From NCBI RefSeq assembly GCF_013386115.1, contig NZ_JACAOR010000014.1:457621-521620 (forward strand): a stretch of 64,000 nucleotides of DNA. The letters run 5' to 3'. Positions 49,632 through 58,228 of this stretch are shown piece after piece; position 1 is the stretch's first letter; every line of letters starts with the position of its first letter. Below the pieces are notes generated by a model. It saw only the letters and a program-made list of their open reading frames with translations, made no database searches and had not been told where the DNA came from. Source of the DNA: Pseudomonas gingeri (GTDB taxonomy: Bacteria; Pseudomonadota; Gammaproteobacteria; Pseudomonadales; Pseudomonadaceae). Both the position numbers and the translations under genes were made by a program.

Positions 49632-50651
49632 ATGGGTCAGGAAAGCATTAACTGGGACAAGCTGGGTTTCGATTACATCAAGACCGACAAGCGCTATCTG
49701 TCGTATTTCCGTAACGGCGAGTGGGACAACGGTTCGCTGACCGAAGACAACGTCCTGCACATCAGCGAAGGCTCGACCGCGCTGCATTACGGCCAGCAAT
49801 GTTTCGAAGGCTTGAAGGCCTACCGTTGCAAGGATGGCTCGATCAACCTGTTCCGGCCTGACCAGAACGCCGCGCGCATGCAGCGCAGCTGTGCCCGCCT
49901 GCTGATGCCGGCGCCGTCGACCGAAGCCTTTATCGAAGCCTGCAAGCAGGTGGTCAAGGCCAACGAGCGTTTCATTCCTCCCTACGGCACCGGCGGTGCC
50001 CTGTACCTGCGTCCGTTCGTGATCGGCGTGGGCGACAATATCGGCGTGCGTACCGCGCCGGAGTTCATCTTCTCGGTGTTCTGCATCCCGGTGGGCCCTT
50101 ACTTCAAGGGCGGCATGAAGCCGCACAACTTCGCGATTTCCAGCTATGACCGCGCGGCGCCCCAGGGTACCGGCGCGGCCAAGGTCGGTGGCAACTACGC
50201 GGCCAGCCTGATGCCGGGTGCCGAAGCCAAGAAGCGCGGCTTTGCCGACAGTATCTACCTGGACCCGTTGACTCATTCGAAGATCGAGGAAGTGGGTTCG
50301 GCCAACTTCTTCGGCATCACCGCCAACAATGAATTCGTCACGCCGAAGTCGCCTTCGGTGCTGCCAGGCATTACCCGCCTGTCGTTGATCGAGCTGGCGC
50401 AATCGCGCCTGGGTCTGAAGGTGGTCGAAGGCGACGTGCTGATCGACAAGATCGCCGATTTCACCGAAGCCGGTGCCTGCGGTACCGCTGCGGTGATCAC
50501 GCCGATCGGCGGGATCGAGTACAACGGCAAGCTGCACGTGTTCCACAGCGAGACCGAAGTCGGGCCTGTGACCCAGCGCCTGTACAAGGAGCTGACGGGC
50601 GTGCAGACCGGTGACGTCGAGGCGCCGGCAGGCTGGATCGTCAAGGTCTGA
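49632..50651 (+). CDS. ilvE: Branched-chain amino acid aminotransferase
   Basis: 339 aa fold-type IV PLP enzyme. ALHYGQQCFEGLKAYR (near 52-67), catalytic Lys in AAKVGGNYAASLMPGAEAK, the ANFFGITANNEFVTP strand and the phosphate-binding segment near EAGACGTAAVITPIGG. It is the longer class of BCAT (type II like) common in Pseudomonas. Makes Leu, Ile and Val from their keto acids and starts their breakdown. A strong terminator follows at 50674. Confidence 0.95.
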   Translation: MGQESINWDKLGFDYIKTDKRYLSYFRNGEWDNGSLTEDNVLHISEGSTALHYGQQCFEGLKAYRCKDGSINLFRPDQNAARMQRSCARLLMPAPSTEAFIEACKQVVKANERFIPPYGTGGALYLRPFVIGVGDNIGVRTAPEFIFSVFCIPVGPYFKGGMKPHNFAISSYDRAAPQGTGAAKVGGNYAASLMPGAEAKKRGFADSIYLDPLTHSKIEEVGSANFFGITANNEFVTPKSPSVLPGITRLSLIELAQSRLGLKVVEGDVLIDKIADFTEAGACGTAAVITPIGGIEYNGKLHVFHSETEVGPVTQRLYKELTGVQTGDVEAPAGWIVKV

Positions 50652-50673
50652 TCGGCTGACAGCGGCTTCAGGC

Positions 50674-50705
50674 AAGGCCCGGGATGAGCGATCGTCCCGG
50701 GCCTT
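50674..50705 (+). terminator. Rho-independent terminator after ilvE
   Basis: Stem AAGGCCCGGGA / TCCCGGGCCTT, 10-nt loop, then TTGTTTG. The 11-bp stem starts 22 bp after the ilvE stop. Confidence 0.88.
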
Positions 50706-50758
50706 TTGTTTGAACGATGGTCGGGGGGATATCCGGATTCAGCGTTGTGCTGCCGGCC

Positions 50759-50787
50759 GCCTTCGTGGGCGAGCCCACTCCCACAGG
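50759..50787. repeat. Single REP unit
   Basis: GCCTTCGTGGGCGAGCCCAC followed by TCCCACAGG, a diverged member of the 6901-type REP. Confidence 0.75.
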
Positions 50788-50861
50788 GTTTGTGTGCGCT
50801 CCATCGGGCGTTTTACGCTAACATCGCCCACCACCCCGCAAATGCAGATAAGGACATCGCC

Positions 50862-51455
50862 ATGGTCTCCACCCTGATCCTCCTGGCCATCATCGCCATC
50901 GTGGTCTTCTACGTCATCGGCATCTACAACAAGCTGGTGACCCTGCGTAACCGTTTCAAGAACGCCTTCGCCCAGATCGAAGTCCAGCTCAAGCGCCGCC
51001 ACGACCTGATCCCCAACCTGGTGGAAACCGCCAAGGGCTACATGGCCCACGAGCGTGACACCCTGGAAGCGGTGATCAATGCGCGCAACCAGGCCGTGAC
51101 CGGTCTCAAGGCCGCCGCGGCCCAGCCGGGCGACGCGGGCAGCATGGCCCGGCTGGGCAGCGCCGAAGGCCTGCTCAACAGTGCCCTGGGGCGCCTGAAC
51201 GTGACCCTCGAAGCCTACCCGGACCTCAAGGCTTCCGAGAACATGCAACAACTCAGCGAAGAGCTGAGCAGCACCGAAAACAAGGTGGCCTTCGCCCGCC
51301 AGGCCTTCAATGACTCGGTGATGGAATACAACACCTACAAGCAGACCTTCCCGCCGGTATTCTTCGCCGCGAAGTTTGGTCATGGGGCCGACGCCAGCCT
51401 GCTGGAGTTTGCCGACAGCGCCGAGATCCAGGCCGCCCCCAAGGTGTCGTTCTAA
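50862..51455 (+). CDS. lemA: LemA-family membrane protein
   Basis: 197 aa. One N-terminal transmembrane helix (residues 2-22) followed by the LemA coiled-coil domain: IGIYNKLVTLRNRFKNAFAQ, VQLKRRHDLIPNLVETAKGY, AYPDLKASENMQQLSEELSSTEN. The helical domain is cytoplasmic or periplasmic depending on orientation. Start 50862 has AAGGA 7-8 nt upstream. The downstream M48 protease (24 bp) is a frequent partner of LemA. This LemA is unrelated to the GacS kinase once called LemA. Confidence 0.93.
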   Translation: MVSTLILLAIIAIVVFYVIGIYNKLVTLRNRFKNAFAQIEVQLKRRHDLIPNLVETAKGYMAHERDTLEAVINARNQAVTGLKAAAAQPGDAGSMARLGSAEGLLNSALGRLNVTLEAYPDLKASENMQQLSEELSSTENKVAFARQAFNDSVMEYNTYKQTFPPVFFAAKFGHGADASLLEFADSAEIQAAPKVSF

Positions 51456-51479
51456 TCAGTTTTACCCACGGACGACCCG

Positions 51480-53393
51480 ATGAATTTCTTTGAACACCAG
51501 GACCGCGCCCGGCGTCAGACCGGACGCCTGGTCCTGCTGATGGCGCTGGCGGTCACCTGCCTGGTTGCCCTGACCAGCCTCGCCCTGACGCTGATCTGGC
51601 ATTTCTATGGCGAGCCTTCGAGCCGGCGTGGCACGCCGCTGCTGGATCCTTCGCTGGTCGGCGTCGTGGCGCTGGTGGTGATCGCCGTGGTGCTGGGTGG
51701 CAGCCTGTACAAGCGCGTGCAGTTGAACGCCGGCGGCAAGGTGGTCGCCGAGAGCCTGGGCGGTCGCCTGATCAACCTCTCGCCGCAGAACTTCGAGGAA
51801 CGCCGCCTGCTCAATGTCGTCGAGGAAATGGCCCTGGCCTCGGGCACGCCGGTGCCCTCGGTGTATGTCCTCGACGATATCGGTATCAACGCCTTCGCCG
51901 CCGGCCTGAGTCCCAAGGACGCGGTGATCGGCGTGACCCGTGGCGCCATCGGCCTGCTCAGCCGTGAAGAGTTGCAGGGCGTGATCGCCCATGAGTTCAG
52001 TCATATCTACAACGGCGACATGCGCCTCAACATGCGCCTGATCGCCTTGCTCCACGGCATCCTGCTGATCGGCCTGATCGGGCACTGGGTGTTGCGCAGC
52101 GATTCGAGCTCGCGCAGTTCTTCCTCGGACAGCAGCAAGGGCGTGATGCTCAAGTATGTCCTCGGCCTGACATTGCTGGTGCTCGGTTATGCCGGGACGT
52201 TTTTCGGCAACCTGATCAAGGCCGCGGTCAGTCGCCAGCGGGAGTTCCTGGCCGATGCCTCGGCGGTGCAGTTCACCCGCAACCCCGACAGTATCGGCGG
52301 GGCCCTGAAGAAGATCGGCGGCCACGCGGCCGGTTCGCAGTTGCAGGCCTCGAACGCCGCCGAATTCAGCCATCTGTATTTCGGTGCGGGGATCAAGGCG
52401 ACCCTGGACGGCCTGTTCGCCACCCATCCGCCGCTGGCGGAGCGCATTCGTCGGGTCGAGCCGGGTTGGGACGGGCGCTACCCCGAGGTGGGAGCCTTGC
52501 CGGTAGCCGACAGCACGGCAGCGGACCCGACCGCCCAGTGGATGCAGTCTTCGCGCTCGACTGCCGCCGCAGCCTTCAGCGGCGGCGCCGTGACCGAGTC
52601 GATCGCGGCGATCGGCGACCCGGGCCTGGCGCATCTGCAAGTGGCCCAGGACACCCTGCAGGCCTTGCCCGAGTCGCTGAAACAGGCGGCCCACAGCAGC
52701 GAAGGGGCCCAGGCCCTGGTCTACGGCCTGCTGCTGGACCCGGTGGAATTCCTGCAACAACAGCAACTCGATCTGTTGCGCAAACATCTGAGCCCGACGC
52801 TGGCGAGCCACCTCGAGTCCCTGCGCGCTCCCTTGCGTGAACTGCCCCAGGGCCAGCGGCTGGCGCTGATCGACCTGGCGATCCCGGCGCTCAAGCAACT
52901 GGGCAAGAGCGAGTTTGCCGCGGTGAAGCAGAATATGGCGTTGCTGATCCGCGCCGATGACCGCGTCGAGCTGCTGGAGTGGACGCTGCTGCGCATCGTC
53001 GAGCGCAATGTCGAAGGGCTGCGTTCGGTGACCGGCAAATACCGCCTGGAGTCATTGGTCGATGAAGTGGCGGTGCTGCTGTCGTTTCTCAGCCGGGCAG
53101 GGCAGGCCGATCCCCGGCAAGCGGGCCTGGCCTATGCACATGGCTGCGCCGGGTTGCCGTTCGCCGCACCGGCGTTCGACAGCACAAGCGACCTGAAGGC
53201 GCTGGAAGCGGCCCTGCGCCGCCTCACCCAGTTGCTGCCGCTGCAGAAACCGCAGTTGCTCAAGGCCATGGCCCGCTGCATCGGCCATGACGGCCAGGTC
53301 ACGGCCGCCGAAGCCGAGTTGATGCGCGCGGTGGCCGATATCCTCGATTGCCCGATGCCGCCGTTGCTGGCGGCGCAAGCGAGCCATCCATGA
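51480..53393 (+). CDS. M48-family membrane metalloprotease (HtpX-like) with long C-terminal region
   Basis: 637 aa. Two N-terminal transmembrane helices (about 16-40 and 58-77), zinc motif HEFSH at 171-175 with the third ligand in the SRQREFLADASAVQFTRN segment (about 245), and two more hydrophobic segments between. From about 350 on there is a soluble, helical extension of nearly 290 residues that HtpX lacks; its end (RCIGHDGQVTAAEAELMRAV) resembles a TerB/EF-hand-like helical motif. Membrane-protein quality control together with LemA is likely. The ATG of the next GNAT gene overlaps the stop. Confidence 0.9.
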   Translation: MNFFEHQDRARRQTGRLVLLMALAVTCLVALTSLALTLIWHFYGEPSSRRGTPLLDPSLVGVVALVVIAVVLGGSLYKRVQLNAGGKVVAESLGGRLINLSPQNFEERRLLNVVEEMALASGTPVPSVYVLDDIGINAFAAGLSPKDAVIGVTRGAIGLLSREELQGVIAHEFSHIYNGDMRLNMRLIALLHGILLIGLIGHWVLRSDSSSRSSSSDSSKGVMLKYVLGLTLLVLGYAGTFFGNLIKAAVSRQREFLADASAVQFTRNPDSIGGALKKIGGHAAGSQLQASNAAEFSHLYFGAGIKATLDGLFATHPPLAERIRRVEPGWDGRYPEVGALPVADSTAADPTAQWMQSSRSTAAAAFSGGAVTESIAAIGDPGLAHLQVAQDTLQALPESLKQAAHSSEGAQALVYGLLLDPVEFLQQQQLDLLRKHLSPTLASHLESLRAPLRELPQGQRLALIDLAIPALKQLGKSEFAAVKQNMALLIRADDRVELLEWTLLRIVERNVEGLRSVTGKYRLESLVDEVAVLLSFLSRAGQADPRQAGLAYAHGCAGLPFAAPAFDSTSDLKALEAALRRLTQLLPLQKPQLLKAMARCIGHDGQVTAAEAELMRAVADILDCPMPPLLAAQASHP

Positions 53394-53896
53394 CGGCCTT
53401 GCGGATACGTTCCGCCACTGCCGCGGACTGCGACCCCCTCAGTCACATCGCCGGCCGGACCTTTGCCCTGGCCTGTCCGGCCAGCACGCCGGCGCAGGCA
53501 ATCGCCCGGCATATCGAAGAACAATTGCAGCCGGTGCATTTTCGCCAGTTGCTGCAACAGCCGGGAAAAATCCTCCTGGTGCTCGAACTGGACGGCCAGT
53601 TGATCGGCTATAGCCTGCTGACTCCCGAACCCGGGCCCGTTGGTATCGATGTGGCCGATGGGGCACAGGAGTTCACGCGCTGCTACGTGGTGCCGGAACA
53701 ACACGGGTCGGGCGCTGCCGGGTTCCTCATGAGCGAATCCCTGAAGCTGCTGTCGGGGCCGGTACGCCTGAGCGTCAGCGAAGAAAACCCGCGGGCGATC
53801 CGCTTCTACGAGCGCCACGGCTTCCGCATTGTCGGCCGGACCACCTTCCAGTGCGGGAACGATGTGCAACGGGATTGGCTGATGCTTCGGAGTTGA
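53390..53896 (+). CDS. GNAT-family N-acetyltransferase
   Basis: 168 aa. FTRCYVVPEQHGSGAAGFLM is the acetyl-CoA motif A (QxxGxGxxL form), and VSEENPRAIRFYERHGFRIVG the C-terminal motif B. Start overlaps the M48 stop (ATGA), so it is the third gene of lemA-M48-GNAT. Acceptor unknown. A perfect hairpin follows its stop. Confidence 0.87.
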   Translation: MTALRIRSATAADCDPLSHIAGRTFALACPASTPAQAIARHIEEQLQPVHFRQLLQQPGKILLVLELDGQLIGYSLLTPEPGPVGIDVADGAQEFTRCYVVPEQHGSGAAGFLMSESLKLLSGPVRLSVSEENPRAIRFYERHGFRIVGRTTFQCGNDVQRDWLMLRS

Positions 53897-53903
53897 TGAC
53901 GGA

Positions 53904-53936
53904 CGATCGTTCCCACGCTCTGCGTGGGAACGATCG
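53904..53936. terminator. Perfect 15-bp hairpin after the GNAT gene (minimal form of the 107-bp repeat)
   Basis: CGATCGTTCCCACGC, loop TCT, then the exact inverse GCGTGGGAACGATCG. No clear U-run follows. It equals the two ends of the 107-bp repeat at 28021 joined together, so it may be a shortened copy that also acts as a terminator. Confidence 0.75.
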
Positions 53937-54008
53937 CTGGTGTTCTCTGCATCTATAACGACTACTCATGCGTTAAACTGATCAATCAGCATCCGATGAG
54001 TAAGTCCC

Positions 54009-54914
54009 GTGGCCATCAACTTCGATTTGAACGACCTGCAGGCCTTTCGCGCCGTGGTCGAGCAGGGCAGTTTTCGCAAGGCGGCCCAGGCCATCAATAT
54101 CTCCCAACCGGCCCTGAGCCGACGCGTGGACAAGCTCGAAGAGGCTCTCGGGGTGCGCCTGTTCGAGCGTACCACCCGCCGGGTCAGCCTGACCCAGGTC
54201 GGTCGGGCCTTCGCGCCGACGGTGGAGCGGCTGCTGGACGACCTCGATGTCGCGCTGCTGGGCATCACCGATGTGGCCTCGACCCGGCTCGGCCATGTCA
54301 CCGTGGCTTGCGTACCCTCGGCCGCCTATTACTTCATGCCGAAGGTGGTGGCGCACTATCATCGGCAATACCCGAAGATCAAGGTCAAGGTCCTCGACTC
54401 CAGCGCCAACGACGTACATGCCGCCGTGCTCAGCGGCGAGGCGGATTTCGGCCTGAGCTTCACCGGCAACCTGCAACCGGAAATCGAGTTCGAGTTATTG
54501 GTCGAGGAACGCTATGTCGTTGCCTGTCGCCGCGATCATCCGTTGGCCGGGCGGGCCAGTGTGACCTGGACCGAGTTGTACCAGCAGGACTACATCAGCC
54601 TCGACAAGACCTCGGGCAATCGTTTCCTGCTCGACCAGGCGCTGGTGGGGATCGAGGCGCAGAAGCCCGGGGTGTGCGAGACCCGGCATGTCACCACCAT
54701 GATCGGCCTGGTGGAGGCCGGGTTGGGGATCGCGGCGGTGCCGACCATGGCGATGCCGGTGGCCGGCGAGCATCCGATTCTCACCAGCGTGCCGCTGGTC
54801 GAGCCGGAGGTGATGCGCAAGGTCGGCCTGCTCAAGCGCCGGGGCCGGGTGCTGACCCCGGCGGCGCTGGAGCTGGAGCGGCTGATCGTCGAGATGAAGG
54901 TCTCACACGTGTAG
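54009..54914 (+). CDS. LysR-family transcriptional regulator
   Basis: 301 aa, GTG start. The HTH is at about 5-62 (DLNDLQAFRAVVEQGSFRKA, then ISQPALSRRVDKLEEALGVR). The effector domain from about 90 has the usual two-lobed pattern. Upstream spacing is weak (GATGAG about 9 nt before GTG). Convergent with the binding-protein/MFS pair; it may regulate them, though no divergent promoter supports this. The TAG stop lies inside the GTAGGTGCCGGC hairpin. Confidence 0.87.
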   Translation: MAINFDLNDLQAFRAVVEQGSFRKAAQAINISQPALSRRVDKLEEALGVRLFERTTRRVSLTQVGRAFAPTVERLLDDLDVALLGITDVASTRLGHVTVACVPSAAYYFMPKVVAHYHRQYPKIKVKVLDSSANDVHAAVLSGEADFGLSFTGNLQPEIEFELLVEERYVVACRRDHPLAGRASVTWTELYQQDYISLDKTSGNRFLLDQALVGIEAQKPGVCETRHVTTMIGLVEAGLGIAAVPTMAMPVAGEHPILTSVPLVEPEVMRKVGLLKRRGRVLTPAALELERLIVEMKVSHV

Positions 54915-54936
54915 GTGCCGGCAAGCCGGCGCCCAC
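54911..54936. terminator. Bidirectional hairpin between convergent genes
   Basis: GTAGGTGCCGGC, loop AA, GCCGGCGCCCAC: a 12-bp stem with one mismatch and one G-U pair. It resembles a shortened REP (TGTAGG start). It includes the LysR stop and ends 3 bp before the stop of the binding protein. Confidence 0.7.
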
Positions 54937-54939
54937 TTG

Positions 54940-55710
54940 TCAATGCGCAATGGAGTCCAGGCCGGTGGCCTTCACGGTGGCCTGGGCCGCGGGCGCGGCG
55001 AGGTAGTCCAGCAGGGCCTTGGCCTGGACGGGATGCTCGGCGCCTACCGGAATACCGGCGGCAAACCGCGTCACCGACTGCACCGATTCCGGGATCTTGC
55101 CGACATAGGTCACCCCCGGCACCGGCAACAGTTCGCTGACCTGCTGGAAGCCCAGTTGATAGTCGCCGGTCGCGACCACCGAGGCCACCGGGATCTTCGG
55201 CACCATGGTCGCCTTGGGCTTGAGCTGCGCCTCGATGCCCAGGCGCTTGAACAACTGGTCCTGGATATACACGCCGCTAGCACTGTCGGAGTAGGCCACG
55301 GAGCTGGCCTTGAGCAGGGTGTCCTTGAGTTCCTGCTCGGTGCCGATGGCCGGCTTGGCGCTACCTTCGCGCACCACCAGGCCGATCCGCGAATCCGCCA
55401 GTTCGACCCGCGAACCGGGCACGACCTTGCCTTGCTTGATCAACTCGTCGAGGGCATAGCCGACCATGATCAGCACATCGGCCTTTTCACCGCGTTCCAG
55501 GCGATTGGGGATGGCTTCCGGTGCCTTGCCCATGGACGGGCCGAGGATGGTGTCGAGGGTGTTGCCGGTGTCGGCGGCGAATTTCGGGCCGAGCAGCTTG
55601 TAGGCGGCGGTAAAGCCGCCGGACGTCATCACGCGGATTTCCTCGGCCTGGGCCAGGCTGCCGAGGGCCAGGCTGCCGATCAGGGCGAGTTTCAGAAACA
55701 CTGCTTTCAT
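54940..55710 (-). CDS. Orphan periplasmic substrate-binding protein (ModA-like fold)
   Basis: 256 aa. Signal peptide to about residue 22 (LAQA/EE). The mature part (IRVMTSGGFTAAYKLLGPKF, then ADVLIMVGYALDELIKQGKV and SVAYSDSASGVYIQDQLFKR) is a family 11-type binding protein related to ModA. No ABC permease or ATPase is near. It is instead paired with the upstream MFS gene (46 bp between them). Such orphan proteins appear in aromatic catabolic clusters, where their role is not clear. The ligand is probably an organic anion rather than molybdate. Confidence 0.83.
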   Translation of the reverse strand: MKAVFLKLALIGSLALGSLAQAEEIRVMTSGGFTAAYKLLGPKFAADTGNTLDTILGPSMGKAPEAIPNRLERGEKADVLIMVGYALDELIKQGKVVPGSRVELADSRIGLVVREGSAKPAIGTEQELKDTLLKASSVAYSDSASGVYIQDQLFKRLGIEAQLKPKATMVPKIPVASVVATGDYQLGFQQVSELLPVPGVTYVGKIPESVQSVTRFAAGIPVGAEHPVQAKALLDYLAAPAAQATVKATGLDSIAH

Positions 55711-55756
55711 CGGATTTCTCTTATGGGTATCGAAAGGGCGGGATTGGATTCAGGAC

Positions 55757-57055
55757 TTACAGCGCCGGTTGGAGCTGCATCCTGGCCTTGCGATAGAGAA
55801 ACAGCGTCGCGCACAGCGCACAGAGCGCGGCGAAGCTCATCCAGTAGCCCGGCGCGGCCTTGTCTCCGGTGTACTGGATCAGCGCGGTGGAGATCGCCGG
55901 GGTGAAGCCACCGAATACCGCCGTGGCCAGGCTGTAGGCCAGGGAGAAACCGGCCACGCGGACTTCCGCCGGCATGATCTCGGTCAGGGCCGCGACCATC
56001 GCGCCGTTGTACATGCCGTAGAGGAACGAGAACCACAACAGCACCAGCAGCATGCTGGTGAAGGTCGGTGCCTGGACCAGCAGCGACAAGGCCGGATAGG
56101 CCGTGGCCAGGGTCAGGCCGGACATGGTCAGCAGCACCGGACGGCGGCCGATACGGTCGGAGAGGGCACCGCCCAGGGGCAGCCAGCAGAAGTTCGAGAC
56201 ACCCACCAGCAAGGTCACCAGCAGGCTGTCGGCGGTGCTCAGGTGCAGCACGGTCTTGCCGAAGGTCGGCGCGTATACGGTGATCAGGTAGAAGGCGGTG
56301 GTGGTCAGCGCGACCATCAGCATCCCGGCGACCACGATCACCCAGTTCTGCGCCAGGGTGTTGAACACCTCGCGCATGCCCGGACGGTGCTTGCGCTTGG
56401 CGAACTCTTCGGTTTCCGCCAGGTTGCGCCGCAGCAGGAAGATGAACGGCACGATCATGCAGCCGACCAGGAACGGGATGCGCCAGCCCCAGTCGGCGAC
56501 CGTGCTGGCCGACATCCACTGGTTCAGGCCGTAACCCAGGGCGGCGGCGATGACCACGGCGACTTGCTGGCTGCAGGACTGCCAGGCGGTGAAGAAGCCC
56601 TTGCGACCTGGCGTGGCGATTTCCGACAGATAGACCGAGACGCCGCCCAGTTCGGCACCGGCGGAGAAACCCTGGAGCAGGCGGCCGATCAGGACCAGGG
56701 CCGGGGCCAGCAGGCCGATGCTTTCGTAGCCGGGCACCAGGACGATGAGGATGGTGCCGCTGGCCATGATCGACAGGGTGACGATCAGGCCCTTGCGCCG
56801 GCCGACGTCGTCGATATAGGCACCGAGGATCACCGCGCCCAGCGGGCGCATCAGGAAGCCGGCGCCGAACACGGCGAAGGTCATCATCAGCGAGGCGAAC
56901 TCACTGCTGGCGGGGAAGAAGGCAGCGGCGATATAGGTGGCGTAGAAGCCGAACAGGAAGAAGTCGAATTGTTCGAGGAAGTTACCCGAGGTAACGCGAA
57001 ATACCGCGCCCGCCTTGGCACGGGCAGAACTGGCGGTCGGTGTTGAGGCGTGCAT
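55757..57055 (-). CDS. MFS transporter, citrate/tricarballylate (MHS) type
   Basis: 432 aa with 12 predicted helices. MHS-family features: SGNFLEQFDFFLFGFYATYI at the start of helix 1, motif A GAYIDDVGRRKGLIV (about 83-97), LIGRLLQGFSAGAELGGVSV and GYWMSFAALCALCATLFLYR at the end, which is close to CitA/TcuC. Proton-coupled uptake of an organic acid. The ATG at 57055 has GGAG 9 nt upstream and is preferred to one at 57088. Adjacent to the meta-cleavage operon and its LysR gene, so an aromatic acid could be the substrate. Confidence 0.87.
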   Translation of the reverse strand: MHASTPTASSARAKAGAVFRVTSGNFLEQFDFFLFGFYATYIAAAFFPASSEFASLMMTFAVFGAGFLMRPLGAVILGAYIDDVGRRKGLIVTLSIMASGTILIVLVPGYESIGLLAPALVLIGRLLQGFSAGAELGGVSVYLSEIATPGRKGFFTAWQSCSQQVAVVIAAALGYGLNQWMSASTVADWGWRIPFLVGCMIVPFIFLLRRNLAETEEFAKRKHRPGMREVFNTLAQNWVIVVAGMLMVALTTTAFYLITVYAPTFGKTVLHLSTADSLLVTLLVGVSNFCWLPLGGALSDRIGRRPVLLTMSGLTLATAYPALSLLVQAPTFTSMLLVLLWFSFLYGMYNGAMVAALTEIMPAEVRVAGFSLAYSLATAVFGGFTPAISTALIQYTGDKAAPGYWMSFAALCALCATLFLYRKARMQLQPAL

Positions 57056-57127
57056 CTTGAAGGTCTCCAGCGCTTTTATGGCCTGCATCGCAGTGCAGAT
57101 TTTTATTGGCGGGGATACTGGAGCAGC

Positions 57128-57144
57128 CTTATAGATTTGATAAG
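57128..57144. promoter_or_regulatory. LysR-type inverted repeat upstream of the MFS gene
   Basis: CTTAT-AGATTTG-ATAAG, with the T-N11-A arrangement of LysR sites, 73 bp before the MFS start. The core ATTTGAT recurs inverted (ATCAAAT) in the region before the meta-cleavage operon at 58136-58142. Confidence 0.45.
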
Positions 57145-57219
57145 TGCATTTTTAGAATGGATTGATGCGCACGGCAAATTAATACCAAATGTTTCTGCGG
57201 CCGCCCGGCCGCGGAAAGA

Positions 57220-58122
57220 CTACTCCCCGGGCACGAACAGTTCGCGAACCGTCTGTCGCAACCACATATGCCGCGGGTCTTTCTGGAACCGTGCATGCCA
57301 GTGCTGCTTGAGGTCGTAGCTGGGAAAGTCGACCGGCGGCTCGATGGTCCTGACCGCCGAATCCTCGGCATACAGCCGGGCCACCGTGCGCGGCAGCACC
57401 ACCACCAGGTCCGAGCGCTCGATGATGGCCGAGGTGCTCATGTAGTGGGACATCTGCAGCACGATATTGCGTTCCACCCCGAGCGCCGCCAGGTGACTTT
57501 CGTACATTTCCTGGCTGCGGCTGCCGTCGCGTACCTGCAGGTGTTCGAGGGCGCAGAAGTCCTCCAGCGACAGGCGCTCGTCCTTGATCGGATGGTCGCG
57601 GCGGATCAGGCACACCAGGTCGTGGGAGAACAATCGCTGCTGGTAGATGTTTGGTGCGTCGAGGTCGGGGAAATAGCCCAGCACCATGTCCACCCGGCCT
57701 TCGCGCAGGTGTTCGGCAAGGTCCCTGGGCGACAGGCCGAAGGTGCGGATCCGCGCCTTCGGGGCGACCTTGCGCAGGTGCTCGAACAGGGTCGGCAGGA
57801 ACACCACTTCGCCGATTTCGCTGAGGCAGAAGGTGAACTCGTCGCTGCTGCGGGACGGATCGAAGGTCGGGTTGCTGAGGATATCGCGGTCGATGATATC
57901 GATCACTTCGCGGGTCCGCTCGATGATGCTCTGGGCCCGTGGCGTGGCTTCCATGCGGCTGCCGGAGCGAACGAACAGCGCATCCCCGAGGGAATGGCGC
58001 AGGCGCGAGAGGGCGGCGCTGACTGCCGGCTGGCTCATGCCCAGGTGCTGGGCGGCGATGGTGACATTGCCGGCTTCGTGGATCGCCAGCAGGACGCGAA
58101 GCAGGTTGAGGTCGGTGCGCAT
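57220..58122 (-). CDS. LysR-family regulator, NodD/NahR-like, of the meta-cleavage operon
   Basis: 300 aa. N-terminal MRTDLNLLRVLLAIHEAGNV with DLNLLR start and SQPAVSAALSRLRHSLGDAL typical of the NahR/NodD/LinR group that governs aromatic catabolism. Divergent from the dioxygenase gene, 106 bp apart, the classic arrangement for an activator of the neighbouring operon responding to the substrate or an intermediate. Confidence 0.9.
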   Translation of the reverse strand: MRTDLNLLRVLLAIHEAGNVTIAAQHLGMSQPAVSAALSRLRHSLGDALFVRSGSRMEATPRAQSIIERTREVIDIIDRDILSNPTFDPSRSSDEFTFCLSEIGEVVFLPTLFEHLRKVAPKARIRTFGLSPRDLAEHLREGRVDMVLGYFPDLDAPNIYQQRLFSHDLVCLIRRDHPIKDERLSLEDFCALEHLQVRDGSRSQEMYESHLAALGVERNIVLQMSHYMSTSAIIERSDLVVVLPRTVARLYAEDSAVRTIEPPVDFPSYDLKQHWHARFQKDPRHMWLRQTVRELFVPGE

Positions 58123-58124
58123 AC

Positions 58125-58157
58125 TCTATAACCAAATCAAATAGTCTGAATAAACAG
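58125..58157 (+). promoter_or_regulatory. LysR binding region in front of the meta-cleavage operon
   Basis: Two inverted repeats: CTAT-N12-ATAG (58125-58144) and TCTG-N6-CAGA (58145-58158 region). The stretch is A/T rich compared with the flanking genes. It lies between the divergent LysR and dioxygenase starts. Assignment from position and symmetry only. Confidence 0.45.
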
Positions 58158-58228
58158 AATTAGCTTCGATTATTTAAGCCGGGGCGCGAGGATTGTGTCC
58201 AGACAAAAATAATACCGAGGCATCCCTC

